Origin: CALLVY01 sp937899855
GTDB lineage: Bacteria; Bacteroidota; Bacteroidia; Chitinophagales; Saprospiraceae
Reading direction: 5' to 3'
DNA length: 64,000 nt
NCBI GenBank assembly: GCA_039820405.1
Contig: JBCBQC010000022.1
Location: 6,268-70,267, forward strand
Part shown: one piece after another, positions 45,159-54,061 of the stretch
How the letters are laid out: every line of letters starts with the position of its first letter
How positions within the stretch are numbered: the stretch's first letter is position 1
Position numbers and translations under genes: made by a program
Notes under the pieces: model-generated
Seen by the model: only the letters and a program-made list of their open reading frames with translations
Told to the model about the DNA's origin: nothing
Databases searched by the model: none

Positions 45159-46109
45159 ATGAAGTTTCGCCACCAAAGCATCGCACTCGACCACGCCGCT
45201 ACGAACCTGCACCACAGCCCGGGACAGGACTACTGGTTGGCCATCGGGGAGGGGAGGGCCAGCCTGGGGCAAAAAAAGCGCATCGTCCAATCCTTCCCCT
45301 GGCCCGAGCCCCGGCCCGGTACCTTCGAAATACACGATAATGGCCGCCTGCTGCACGGCGGTACCTGGTCCTACGATCTGCAGCTCCAACGCTGGGAAGT
45401 TTTTTCCGACTGGATGGACCAGGCCCTCCGCGCGATCGACCCCCGCCTGGTGACCCAAGAGGTCGAGTACGTGCTCCGTGATGCCCGTAGCGATTGGGCA
45501 AGGGATCGGCTTTTAGTGCTGCTCACCCACCAGCCCAGCCGCCGCTACCGACTGGGTCCCGACTTTGAGCCGCCTGATCAGTTGCTGCTGTCCCTCCACG
45601 CTCGGGACCGGAGCCTGCACCAAGTCCTCCATACGACGGCCGAAACCGAGGCCCGTGATTTGGCGGGCTGTCCGCACTTTTGGATCGCCTTGCTGGATCG
45701 TTTGGAAATCTGGCGAAAGGACGATGGACAGCCCCTCGTGTACGAAGGCTTTGGGGCCCCTGCGGTGGCGACTTTGGCGGCCAGTGCGGAGCGTAACGCA
45801 TTGTTGGTGATGCTGCGGACGGGAGCGTTGTGGCGTTTGGAGCTCGAAACGGGCGACCGGCAGTTGTTGGCCACCGAGCGGAACGGGTGGCGACGGGTGG
45901 TGCTTTTACCAGGTGGTCGGCATTATTTGGTGGAGCGAGAGGGTTGGGGCATTGGCTTGGTGGATGCCTGGGATCCCGAGGGCTGGGATCGGCCCCAGTT
46001 ATTGCTAGCGCGGCAGCGTTTGGGGGACTGGTGTTTCCTACGGGAATGGGGTCAGTTGTTGTTACTTACCCGGGAGCGGCGGCCCCGGGTGGAGGTTTGG
46101 GAGTGGTAG
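45159..46109 (+). CDS. Partner of the DUF4157 protein; possible beta-propeller
   Basis: A 316-residue protein, ATG 45159 (TTG 45147 also in frame), starting 16 bp after the DUF4157 gene, so the two are almost certainly co-transcribed. Not recognised. The second half reads as repeated strand pairs (VATLAASAERNALLVMLRTG, LWRLELETGDRQLLATERNG, WRRVVLLPGGRHYLVEREG), suggesting propeller blades. A chaperone, immunity or targeting role for its neighbour is conceivable from the pairing alone. The 3' end overlaps the convergent TPR protein gene by 48 bp. Confidence 0.6.
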   Translation: MKFRHQSIALDHAATNLHHSPGQDYWLAIGEGRASLGQKKRIVQSFPWPEPRPGTFEIHDNGRLLHGGTWSYDLQLQRWEVFSDWMDQALRAIDPRLVTQEVEYVLRDARSDWARDRLLVLLTHQPSRRYRLGPDFEPPDQLLLSLHARDRSLHQVLHTTAETEARDLAGCPHFWIALLDRLEIWRKDDGQPLVYEGFGAPAVATLAASAERNALLVMLRTGALWRLELETGDRQLLATERNGWRRVVLLPGGRHYLVEREGWGIGLVDAWDPEGWDRPQLLLARQRLGDWCFLREWGQLLLLTRERRPRVEVWEW

Positions 46110-46829
46110 CTCCCCCAGCAGACGCCGGGCCCGCTTGTAAAAATCTCCCCCCTCCTCCGCTGCCAGGGACTCCAAGTACGGACGCACCCGCGTCAGTTCT
46201 CCCCGCTTCAAATACAAAAGTGCCAGGTACCACTGCGCCTGCTCCCGGAAGGGGTCAAAGTCATTGGCCAGCAGTTCCCGCAGCGCGGTTTCGGCCGCGG
46301 CGGGGCGGTCGAGTTCGAGATAAGTGATGGCCAGGGCCAGTCGGAGTTGGGATTGATCCGGCGCTTCCCGGAGCGATTGTTCCAGTAAGGGGAGGGCGCG
46401 GTCAAATTCCCCATTTTGGTAATGGCGGTCGATTTGGGCCAGGGGGTCGGGTTGTTCGGTTGCGCGTTGGCTGAGGCTGAGGGGGTAGGTTTGGTAGTAA
46501 TCGGCGTAGAGTTGTTGGGGGCTGGGCCGACGGAGGGCCCACCAGAGGAGGAGTGCGAGGAGGGCCAGGGCGAGCAGCAGCAGGGGCCACCAGCGGCGGC
46601 GGGTGGGGGAAGGCGGCGTGGAGGCTTCGCGTTGGTGGATGGTACGGAGTCGTTGCTTAATGAGGTGGTCGCCGTAGATTTCGATTTGGGTGAGGAGTTG
46701 GCGGCGTTCCGCAACGCGCCCGGCCAGGCCGGAATCTTGGGCCAGCCGAGTTTCGAAGGCGCGGCGATCCTCGGGCGGGAGGCGATCCAGCAAGTAGTCG
46801 TCGATCATGGAAGTTTCGTCGGTGGCCAT
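46062..46829 (-). CDS. TPR-containing anti-sigma-like membrane protein
   Basis: A 255-residue protein started at ATG 46829 (the frame opens at 47066). Its N-terminus (about 7-60, MIDDYLLDRLPPEDRRAFET, RVAERRQLLTQI) is the pattern of anti-sigma N-terminal domains; one membrane helix (about 80-98) follows; the rest holds TPR-like helices (HYQNGEFDRALPLLEQSLRE and YLELDRPAAAETALRELLA). It starts 8 bp after the ECF sigma gene stop, in one operon. The N-terminal domain would hold the sigma factor and the TPR part would face the periplasm; this is inference. Confidence 0.7.
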   Translation of the reverse strand: MATDETSMIDDYLLDRLPPEDRRAFETRLAQDSGLAGRVAERRQLLTQIEIYGDHLIKQRLRTIHQREASTPPSPTRRRWWPLLLLALALLALLLWWALRRPSPQQLYADYYQTYPLSLSQRATEQPDPLAQIDRHYQNGEFDRALPLLEQSLREAPDQSQLRLALAITYLELDRPAAAETALRELLANDFDPFREQAQWYLALLYLKRGELTRVRPYLESLAAEEGGDFYKRARRLLGELPLPNLHPGPPLPGK

Positions 46830-46837
46830 ACTGGGGC

Positions 46838-47401
46838 TTAGCGTTTGGAACGAAAAAATAATTTCTTCAACAGCTTCATACACTCGGACTTGCGGTTTTT
46901 GGCGACCTGTTCGCTGGCGTAACCCATGGCTTGAGCGATGTCGCGCATCCGCATCCGATCGTAGTAATAATATAGCAATACTTTGCGGCAATCCTCTCCC
47001 ATTTGCTCCAACAATCGGACCACCCGTTCCCGCTCCTCGGCTTTGATCAGACTGGCCACGGGCCATTCCTCGTCGGGGCTACTCATCGCCAGATCGTCGG
47101 GGTCCACCACGATTTTTCGCTTGGCCAGCTGTTTGAACCACAAGTTCCGACAAATCGAAAAGAGGTAGGCCTCCACTTTGAGGTCCGGGGCGAGCTGTCC
47201 GCGCCGGGCCAGTTTGAGCAGGGCGATCAAGCCATCGTGAAAAAGATCTTCCGCATCCTCGGCACTGCCCCGGTACTTTTGCACCACCTGGAAGACCTGC
47301 CGGTACACGTTGCGGTAGAGGTAGGTAAACACCTCGTCCAGAGCTGGGCCAGTGCCGTGCTGCAACTGCTGGATCAAGCGATCGGGGGAGGGGCTTTTCA
47401 T
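46838..47401 (-). CDS. ECF-type RNA polymerase sigma factor
   Basis: A 187-residue protein started at ATG 47401; the longer frame to 47626 is not protein-like. Region 2 shows YRGSAEDAEDLFHDGLIALL and VEAYLFSICRNLWFKQLAKRK, and region 4 shows LEQMGEDCRKVLLYYYYDRM with MRDIAQAMGYASEQVAKNRKSECMKLLKK-type helix-turn-helix. This is a sigma-70 family ECF factor. Followed 8 bp later by the TPR anti-sigma-like gene; the divergent T9SS and CHAT genes are probable regulon members. Confidence 0.85.
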   Translation of the reverse strand: MKSPSPDRLIQQLQHGTGPALDEVFTYLYRNVYRQVFQVVQKYRGSAEDAEDLFHDGLIALLKLARRGQLAPDLKVEAYLFSICRNLWFKQLAKRKIVVDPDDLAMSSPDEEWPVASLIKAEERERVVRLLEQMGEDCRKVLLYYYYDRMRMRDIAQAMGYASEQVAKNRKSECMKLLKKLFFRSKR

Positions 47402-47629
47402 CCTCGGGTGGTTAATTGACAATTCGAGCGCAAAAGATAAGCCCAAAATAGGTTTAGGGAACGGATTGGAAGTACTATTTTTTAAGCCTCGAAAAAAAAA
47501 GTGAAATTTGGCATTACCTTTTCTAAGAAATGGGAATGTATCAATTGTATCTGATGCAGCTAATCCTACCTCCCCAAAGAATCCATAACCAAACACGATT
47601 ATATCATAATTACTAAATACTGACAAACT

Positions 47630-48655
47630 ATGAAAATGCCCGACTTCAAACTCCGCATTTGGGGGAGTCTATTTTTCCTTTTTCTTTTCGCTTATTCACC
47701 GCTCCAAGCATCGAGCACTCACCTTCAAAAAGCCAATGCCGGACCTCGCTACGACAGCCTCCGAATCATCGTAACCAATTGGTACAACACCCGGGGCTGC
47801 GCCTTTGGGGACCCCGCCATCGCCTGTGCCCAACTGGACAAGGACCAAACGCTGATCTTTAGCATGCGCCTACGCTGTCTGACCAATCAAATCGACAACA
47901 TTCCCGGAATGCGCATCCGCTACTCCCTGTACGCCGAAACCCCCGGTGGAACCCAAATCAACGCCATGACCCAAGTGTTTACCAGTGGGATGTTCCGATC
48001 CGTGGTCTTGGAAAATGGGGAATCGGCTTACGAAGCTACCGTCCTCGAATGGGTTCCCCTGGACCAGGAATGTATCGAGGATGACTTCTACTTTTTTAGT
48101 GCTGTGTACGATTTGGTGGAAGACATCGAAATTCCACCCGGGGTTGATCCCGCCACCGTCACTTATCCGCCCTATCCCGTAGGTAGCTACCCTGAGGTCT
48201 TTGGGGTGGAGACCTTTGAGATCCCCCCCTCCGGTGTATACGTGACCGAAAACAAGCGCAAACGCGTTTGCTGCTACGCCGGAGAGGACCTGCCCCTCTG
48301 CTGTGATGGCGCTTACGTCCCCGAAGAATGCGAAGAGGATTCCAATGGCGGCGGCAGTGGGGGAGGCCTGCTCCGTAAGACCCCCGATGAGTTGACCAAC
48401 CAATTGGTCGCCAATCCCAATCCCTTCGGTGCGGAGTTGGTTGCTCAGTACCAAATGTCCCGGGCCGGAGCCGCTCGGGTGACCTGTATGGATGCGCAAG
48501 GACGCTTGGTGTACCAAGAAAAAGTGGCGCACGACCGGGCGGGCAACTACAATTTAAACCTGGATACCGGAGATTGGCCCGCAGGAGTTTATTATCTTCG
48601 CCTCCAAACGGGGCTGGAAACGTACACCCAAAAAGTGATTCGTCTGGCCGACTAG
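47630..48655 (+). CDS. T9SS-secreted protein of unknown function
   Basis: A 341-residue protein with a signal peptide (about 1-28) and a T9SS sorting domain (about 260-341, ANPNPFGAELVAQYQMS, ending TYTQKVIRLAD). The middle is beta-rich and unrecognised, with conserved-looking cysteines (GCAFGDPAIACAQ, KRVCCYAGEDLPLCC), which may form disulfides outside the cell. It starts 228 bp divergently from the ECF sigma factor and sits 6 bp ahead of the CHAT gene, so the two are co-transcribed. Confidence 0.7.
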   Translation: MKMPDFKLRIWGSLFFLFLFAYSPLQASSTHLQKANAGPRYDSLRIIVTNWYNTRGCAFGDPAIACAQLDKDQTLIFSMRLRCLTNQIDNIPGMRIRYSLYAETPGGTQINAMTQVFTSGMFRSVVLENGESAYEATVLEWVPLDQECIEDDFYFFSAVYDLVEDIEIPPGVDPATVTYPPYPVGSYPEVFGVETFEIPPSGVYVTENKRKRVCCYAGEDLPLCCDGAYVPEECEEDSNGGGSGGGLLRKTPDELTNQLVANPNPFGAELVAQYQMSRAGAARVTCMDAQGRLVYQEKVAHDRAGNYNLNLDTGDWPAGVYYLRLQTGLETYTQKVIRLAD

Positions 48656-48661
48656 TGCCTT

Positions 48662-51604
48662 ATGAAAAATAAATTTGATTCCACCGCGATCAAAAAGATA
48701 ATAATGGGAATGGCTTTACTCCTTTGGGGGCTAAAGCCTTCCTCTTTTCTGTACGGACAGTTTACGGTGGAGGTCTGCCCGGACTGCCTTCAGCAATCCA
48801 TCCAACTGGACCGGGACGTGAAAGCCACGACCGTTACACGCCTACTTCCCCACGCAGGTATTGACGCTTTGATCGCTTGTTGTAAGTCTAATAATTGTTA
48901 CTTGGACGTGTCACGGGTATTGAGTACCGCCACCACCCTTTCTTTCAACAGGAGTGATTACGCATGGACCATTGCTTACGCGGACCGCAGCTACGATTGG
49001 GCGGTCCATCATCGCGACCAACTTAACTTTGCGGATTATACCAATGCCGTGTACAACTATGCGGCGGTGAGTCTGGTGATGGGCATTCGCCGAAAATCAC
49101 TGCGGCTACAGGAGGAAGCCATCGCGATTGATGTTAAGGAAAAGAACGATGACAGTATGCTGGCCATCGGTTTTGAAAATTTGGGACTGACCTACCGACG
49201 TATCGGAGATTTTAATAAAGCCTTGTCGTACTACGACCAAGCCCTACACAAATACCTCGCCGTAGAGGGCCCCGATGGGAAAAGCGTGGGGCGGATTTAC
49301 CGATTGATGGGGGTTGCTTATAGCGATCAAAAAGAAAGGGACAAAGCACTGCTGTATTTTGAACAAAGCCTGGATAAGTTGGACGATCACCTGGGGGAAT
49401 TTTTTTACTTTCAATCCTATTGGTACGCCTGTTTAGACATCGCCAAGATCCACTTGGAAGCGGGTGAAACCGACAAGGCGCTAGCTTTTGTAAAAAAGGG
49501 CTTCCGCGAGAAGGAGAAAAAACAGTTTGAGTTTGTCTCCGATCTTCACCAGGGCTATTTGGTTTGGGGAGATATTTTGCTGGCGAGGGGGGCTTCCGAA
49601 GCGGCCTTGTCCATGTACCGCAAGGCCGAGCAAACCGCCAGGGTTGAGTTTGCGGATTTTGATCAGCATCGCGCCATTGCCATCTGTGTAGGACGACAGG
49701 GGCGGGTGTACCGCCAACAGGAACGGTGCGATACCGCGCTGAATTATTACAATCGGGCGCTGGGGCTCATGGTTGTTGACCTAGAAGAAGCCATGAACCT
49801 CACGGAGGCACTAGAACTCACGGAGGAGCGGGCTGCCATCTGGACCGACTGCCCGGGGGAAATCGATGATGAGGGCTTGGTCAGTGCCTTTGAAAACGCT
49901 CAGCAAGCAATTTCCCTGGTCAACGAGATTCGGACGGACTTTTCCTCCGAAGATACCAAATTACAACTTTCGGAAAGGGCTAATGATCTGGTTGAGCAAG
50001 GCATTTATTTTGGAAATCGCTTGTACCAAAAAACCAAAGCCCCCAAGTTTCTTCAAGCGGCTTTTTCCTTCGCCGAAGGTAACAAAGCTACCCTGCTGCA
50101 CGAATTGGTACAGGAGGAACTGGCCAAGGGAAATGCGGGCATCCCCATTGAATTACTCGAGCAAGGCGCTGACCTGCGGGATGAAATGGCCTACTTTAAA
50201 AAGCAAATCCTTGAGGCAGACCAAAAGATCGCGGCAAAAAAACCGGAAGCCCAAGCACTACAATCTTGGAGAAACCACCTCTTCGAACTCGAAGAGGAAT
50301 ACCGCACCTGGGTCGACCAACTCGAACGCGACTATCCCAATTACTACCTGAAAAAATACCAAAATACCGCCCCCAGTATTGCGCAGCTGCAAGCGGAAGT
50401 GCTACCACCCCGTACGGCCATGGTAGAGTTTTTGGTGGGAGAAAAAGAAAGCTACGCCTTTTGGATCAGCCGCCGTGATTTTCGGGTCTATTCCCTGGGC
50501 CCCAGCGATAGCCTGATCCACCTGGTCCAGCAGCTCCGGGCCGACATCAGCCGCCGACCAAGCGGTGGTCAATTCAAAGCCAATTACCAAAGCTTTACCC
50601 ACGGCGCCCACCAGCTCTACCAACTCCTGTTCGGCCCCGCCCCTATAGGCGACGCCGACATCGATCAACTGATCATCCTACCCGACGATATCCTCAGTCT
50701 GCTCCCCTTCGAAATCCTCCTCCAAGAACCCGCTCCCCCGGACCCGGTCGACTTTGGCCCCCGCAAGCTGGCCTACCTCTTTGAGGAGTACGACCTGAGT
50801 TACCACTATTCTGCCACCCTCTACACCACCCTCCGCCAGCAGCTACGCAGCGTGCCCGATAGCCTCGTCTTCGTCGGCTTCGCCCCGAGTTTTGGCGGCG
50901 AAGACGTAGCCTACCGCAGCTGCGAAGCGGACAACCTCTACAATCTCCAACACAACCGCGCGGAGGTGCAAGCCATCCAGCAAACCGTTGGGGGTCGAGC
51001 CATTGTCGGTGCCGAGGCCCAGCTCCAAACCTTCCGGGAGGAGGCCCAGCGCTACCGCATCCTACACCTTGCCACCCACGCCTGTGTCGATCCAGAGACC
51101 GCCAGCCTCAGTAAGATTTACCTGAGCGACGACAACCTGACGCCCTTTGAGCTCAACAGCCTCCGGCTGCAAGCCGATCTGACGGTTCTGAGTGCTTGTA
51201 GTACGGGGAGTGGGCAACTGCGCAAGGGAGAAGGCGTGATGAGCCTGGCCCGAAGCTTTATGCTGGCCGGCAGTCCCAGCGTCCTGACCAGTCTTTGGTC
51301 GGTCGACGATCGGGCCACTTCGCAAATCATGGTGGAATATTACCGGGCCCTCAAGGAGGGGCAGCGCAAAGACCAAGCCCTGCGCGAAGCCAAACTGGCT
51401 TACCTCAATGGAGCGGACCGCTACGGTCGGCACCCCAGTTACTGGGCCGCCTTTGTCCAGTTTGGCGCGGTCGAACCCATTTTTACGACCGCCCCGAGCC
51501 CGCTCACCTACGCACTGGGGATTGGCCTGGTTCTTTTCGGGCTCTCGCTGCTCGGATGGTGGTGGCGTACGAGGGGAAAAAGTACCGGGCCCAGCCAGCA
51601 CTAA
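48662..51604 (+). CDS. TPR-CHAT (caspase-like) protein
   Basis: A 980-residue protein. An N-terminal hydrophobic segment (about 12-31) acts as signal or anchor. TPR repeats span about 120-400 (AIGFENLGLTYRRIGDFNKA, ALLYFEQSL). A CHAT domain lies at about 660-940, with LHLATHAC (His806) and TVLSACSTGSG (Cys846), the classic catalytic pair, and GEGVMSLARSFMLAGSPSVL. A membrane helix (949-966) is at the C-terminus. CHAT proteins are caspase-related peptidases, sometimes controlling cell death. The codons of the first 1.3 kb look AT-richer than the CHAT part. The 3' end overlaps the convergent glycerate kinase gene by 4 bp. Confidence 0.9.
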   Translation: MKNKFDSTAIKKIIMGMALLLWGLKPSSFLYGQFTVEVCPDCLQQSIQLDRDVKATTVTRLLPHAGIDALIACCKSNNCYLDVSRVLSTATTLSFNRSDYAWTIAYADRSYDWAVHHRDQLNFADYTNAVYNYAAVSLVMGIRRKSLRLQEEAIAIDVKEKNDDSMLAIGFENLGLTYRRIGDFNKALSYYDQALHKYLAVEGPDGKSVGRIYRLMGVAYSDQKERDKALLYFEQSLDKLDDHLGEFFYFQSYWYACLDIAKIHLEAGETDKALAFVKKGFREKEKKQFEFVSDLHQGYLVWGDILLARGASEAALSMYRKAEQTARVEFADFDQHRAIAICVGRQGRVYRQQERCDTALNYYNRALGLMVVDLEEAMNLTEALELTEERAAIWTDCPGEIDDEGLVSAFENAQQAISLVNEIRTDFSSEDTKLQLSERANDLVEQGIYFGNRLYQKTKAPKFLQAAFSFAEGNKATLLHELVQEELAKGNAGIPIELLEQGADLRDEMAYFKKQILEADQKIAAKKPEAQALQSWRNHLFELEEEYRTWVDQLERDYPNYYLKKYQNTAPSIAQLQAEVLPPRTAMVEFLVGEKESYAFWISRRDFRVYSLGPSDSLIHLVQQLRADISRRPSGGQFKANYQSFTHGAHQLYQLLFGPAPIGDADIDQLIILPDDILSLLPFEILLQEPAPPDPVDFGPRKLAYLFEEYDLSYHYSATLYTTLRQQLRSVPDSLVFVGFAPSFGGEDVAYRSCEADNLYNLQHNRAEVQAIQQTVGGRAIVGAEAQLQTFREEAQRYRILHLATHACVDPETASLSKIYLSDDNLTPFELNSLRLQADLTVLSACSTGSGQLRKGEGVMSLARSFMLAGSPSVLTSLWSVDDRATSQIMVEYYRALKEGQRKDQALREAKLAYLNGADRYGRHPSYWAAFVQFGAVEPIFTTAPSPLTYALGIGLVLFGLSLLGWWWRTRGKSTGPSQH

Positions 51605-52725
51605 GACCGCCGCAATTCTCGCTCCGCCCAGTCGGCGGCCATGGCTTCCAGATAGCTTGCGCCGTGCCGTAGGGCATCTTCCAAATCTCGGGCGCGATCC
51701 AGGACACTGTAAGCCGCCCGGATGCCCTGCGCCCGCAATTGCTCGGGACTCAATTGATTGGAGCCCACCAGGGCGATCATTGGTTTTTGAGCGGCGCGGC
51801 AGTAGTCGGCCACCCCCTGCACGACCTTACCTTGTAAAGAGGAGGCATCCAGTCGGCCCTCGCCACTGATGACCCAGTCGGCACGGGGCAGTTGTTGGGC
51901 CAGCTGGGTAATTTCGGCGATGGTGGCAAAGCCCCGTCGCAATTCGGCGGGCAGTAGGCCCAGTAAGCCGGCACTGATGGCTCCCGCTGCGCCACCACCG
52001 GGCACTTCACCCACTTGTCGTCCGTTGTAATCGCTGATTTTTTGGGCAAAATGACGCAGTCCTCGATCGAGGATTTCGACCTGCTCGGCTTGGGCCCCTT
52101 TTTGCGGGCCGTAGGTATAGGCGGCTCCCCGTGGGCCGTACATCGGATTTTGAACGTCGCACAATAGGTAAAAGTGGACGCCCTCCAGCGAGCGCAGTTG
52201 GCGGTCGTCGATGCGATCGACGGCGGATAAGTTGCCTCCGATGGGGGCCAGGACCTTTCCCTCGCGATCCAAAAAGCGGTAGCCCAGGAAGTGGGCGATG
52301 CCCATCCCCGCCTCGTTGGTGCAGCTGCCCCCCAGAAATAAGTAAATGTGGCGCAGGCCGCGGTCGAGGGCGTCGGCGATCAGGGCGCCGGTTCCCAGGA
52401 TGTGGGTTTGGAGTGGATTGCGCACCTCCTTGGGGAGGTGAATGATGCCCGACGCTCGGGCCAGCTCGATGAAGGCCTGGGAGCCGTGGTAGGCATAAGC
52501 TGCGCGTCGAGGACGACCGAGGGGGTCCGGTACGGTTCGCTCGATTTGGGTGAGGGGGAGGTGGTGAGTGAGGATATCCAGGGAGCCATCTCCGCCATCG
52601 GCCAGGGGGTGTAATAAAAATTTTGCGGCGGGAAAGCTCGATTTTATCCCCTTTTGGATTGCTTTCGCCACTTGTTTTGCTGTTAAAGTACCTTTAAACT
52701 TGTCTGGGGCAATCAAAATTGTCAT
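51601..52725 (-). CDS. glxK: Glycerate kinase (GlxK/GarK type)
   Basis: A 374-residue protein started at ATG 52725 (the frame opens at 52821). It shows the class II glycerate kinase pattern: MTILIAPDKFKGTLTAKQVA at the N-terminus, HPLADGGDGSLDIL, LGGSCTNEAGMGIAHFLGY and VPGGGAAGAISAGLLGLL, then the ATP-region VISGEGRLDASSLQGKV. It phosphorylates D-glycerate to 2-phosphoglycerate. Full length. No other glycerate or glyoxylate genes are close; it is flanked by the CHAT gene and a short membrane protein. Confidence 0.9.
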   Translation of the reverse strand: MTILIAPDKFKGTLTAKQVAKAIQKGIKSSFPAAKFLLHPLADGGDGSLDILTHHLPLTQIERTVPDPLGRPRRAAYAYHGSQAFIELARASGIIHLPKEVRNPLQTHILGTGALIADALDRGLRHIYLFLGGSCTNEAGMGIAHFLGYRFLDREGKVLAPIGGNLSAVDRIDDRQLRSLEGVHFYLLCDVQNPMYGPRGAAYTYGPQKGAQAEQVEILDRGLRHFAQKISDYNGRQVGEVPGGGAAGAISAGLLGLLPAELRRGFATIAEITQLAQQLPRADWVISGEGRLDASSLQGKVVQGVADYCRAAQKPMIALVGSNQLSPEQLRAQGIRAAYSVLDRARDLEDALRHGASYLEAMAADWAERELRRS

Positions 52726-52900
52726 AAAATCATTATATTTAGGCTTGAGAGTAAAAACCAAGAGTAATTTCCAACTGTCACATGGCAATTTACAACATTT
52801 AAGTAAGCCCTCTTGCTCCACTTTTTACCCTTAATGCTATTATAATGACAAGTCCCTTTTAAAAAGGGTACAGGTAACGATACTATCAATAAAAAGACTT

Positions 52901-53242
52901 ATGAAAAATCGTTTCGGTTTTGACTTCTCCCCTTTTTGGGAGAACCCACTCGTAGCTATGATTGTGGGTACGGTCGTTCTACCGCTAGCGTTGGCCAGCA
53001 GTCTCTCCCTGGCCATTGGCGCCACCGTCGGATCTCCCGGCCTGCTTTTTCCAAGTCTTCTCACTGCGCTTGTCTCCATTACCCGTATCCATTTTCTAAC
53101 CATCATACCAAAAAGTATCAACGTGGGGGAGTACCCCCTAGGAACTCCACTCAGTGGTTACGCTGCTGGGAGTGCCCGAGCAATCGTGCCCCGGAATAAA
53201 AAATTTGAAAACCTTAAAGAGTATTATATGCTGTCATTATAA
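52901..53242 (+). CDS. Small membrane protein of unknown function
   Basis: A 113-residue protein with two hydrophobic segments (about 17-43 and 46-68) and a basic C-terminal tail. Not recognised. It lies between glycerate kinase (divergent) and a possible structured RNA, and is probably a real but poorly conserved gene. Confidence 0.5.
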   Translation: MKNRFGFDFSPFWENPLVAMIVGTVVLPLALASSLSLAIGATVGSPGLLFPSLLTALVSITRIHFLTIIPKSINVGEYPLGTPLSGYAAGSARAIVPRNKKFENLKEYYMLSL

Positions 53243-53330
53243 AGACTGCCCGGACCCATAGGTTTCCCAACTGGAATCGGCCTCGCTGGACGAAAACCAC
53301 CTCGGGAGCCAATATTGGGAAAGCTCGGCG

Positions 53331-53427
53331 AAGACTTGCGTGAAGAAGGAACCATTGCTACTTACCTGCCGTCTCTCGCCCTGAGAGATTCTCACCAATC
53401 TAGCCGAGCTTCCGGGCGTTTTTTGAC
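53331..53427 (+). ncRNA. Possible structured RNA with a closing stem and terminator-like tail
   Basis: AAGCTCGGC (53331-53339) pairs perfectly with GCCGAGCTT (53403-53411), enclosing 63 nt that can form a CTCTC/GAGAG hairpin (53372-53389) and a bulged GTGA-GAA/TTCTCAC helix; GGGCGTTTTTTG follows. The compact three-way shape suggests a small RNA or riboswitch-like element. I could not match it to TPP, FMN, glycine, SAM, cobalamin or 4.5S RNA. It follows the gene at 52901. Confidence 0.35.
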
Positions 53428-53450
53428 GGCACATTCGCCACCAATGAAAA

Positions 53451-53486
53451 AGCCCGACCTTTCTGTAGAGAGGTCGGGTTATTTTT
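53451..53486. terminator. Bidirectional terminator
   Basis: CCCGACCT (53453-53460) pairs with AGGTCGGG (53471-53478), with TTATTTTTTGG on the plus side and TTTTTC on the minus side. It separates the plus-strand gene/RNA region from the convergent DUF2853 gene. Confidence 0.85.
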
Positions 53487-53515
53487 TGGCTTCGTGTAGT
53501 GGGAAATGATCCGGT

Positions 53516-53848
53516 TTAGCTCAATTTTTTCTGTACCAAATAGTAAAAGGCTGCACGGTTTTTCATCTTGACGGGCGACATTTGCTGCGCAACGGCCTGA
53601 ATGGCGGCTTCCGCACGCTCCTTGTCATTGATCCCCAGTTTTTTGACGACGAAATTGCGACGTACCGTTTCCAACTCAGCGGGGTCACTGCCCGATACGA
53701 GAATCGCATCTTTGTTGTCGACGATGAGTTTGAGGCGATCCACCAAGGTATCCAGCAAATCGTGATCGATGTCGCTGACGCCGACCTCCCGCAGTTGGGC
53801 TTCGGCAGTAGCTTTGAGTTTGGCTAATTTTTCTGCTAATTCACTCAT
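53516..53848 (-). CDS. DUF2853 family protein
   Basis: A 110-residue protein started at ATG 53848 (the frame is open to 54043, but the extension is not conserved-looking). It matches the DUF2853 pattern: MSELAEKLAKLKATAEAQLR, the central LLDTLVDRLKLIVDNKDAIL and VRRNFVVKKLGIND, and the end KNRAAFYYLVQKKL. This is a small cytoplasmic helical protein of unknown function, widespread in Bacteroidota and Proteobacteria. Confidence 0.85.
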   Translation of the reverse strand: MSELAEKLAKLKATAEAQLREVGVSDIDHDLLDTLVDRLKLIVDNKDAILVSGSDPAELETVRRNFVVKKLGINDKERAEAAIQAVAQQMSPVKMKNRAAFYYLVQKKLS

Positions 53849-54061
53849 AATATTCAGATTTGGTTTAGGAAAGCCGGAAAATACAAATTGTACGCCATTT
53901 GCCAAGGGCTTGGGTATCAATAAAAGAGGGCTATTTGGCCCCTTGATTAAAGGTTTAAACGCTGCGTACCCGAAATTTTTGTCCCCAACTGCGGGCGCTA
54001 CCGGAGAATGGTTATTTTTGTTTTCGAGCCGTTCCACATTCACCCAAAAGTACAGCAGCCG

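Noticed and set aside
42209..46109. A contractile injection system locus
   Set aside because: DUF4157 suggests such cargo, but no sheath, tube, baseplate, spike or AAA gene is present on either side in this window.
53331..53427. A known riboswitch (FMN, TPP, glycine, cobalamin or SAM type)
   Set aside because: Only fragments such as GGTGAGAATC or CTCTCAGG on the minus strand resemble flavin or glycine aptamers; the remaining core motifs are missing, and no minus-strand gene lies properly downstream.
53849..54043. N-terminal extension of the DUF2853 protein
   Set aside because: The added 65 residues do not fit the family, whose usual start is MSELAEKL.
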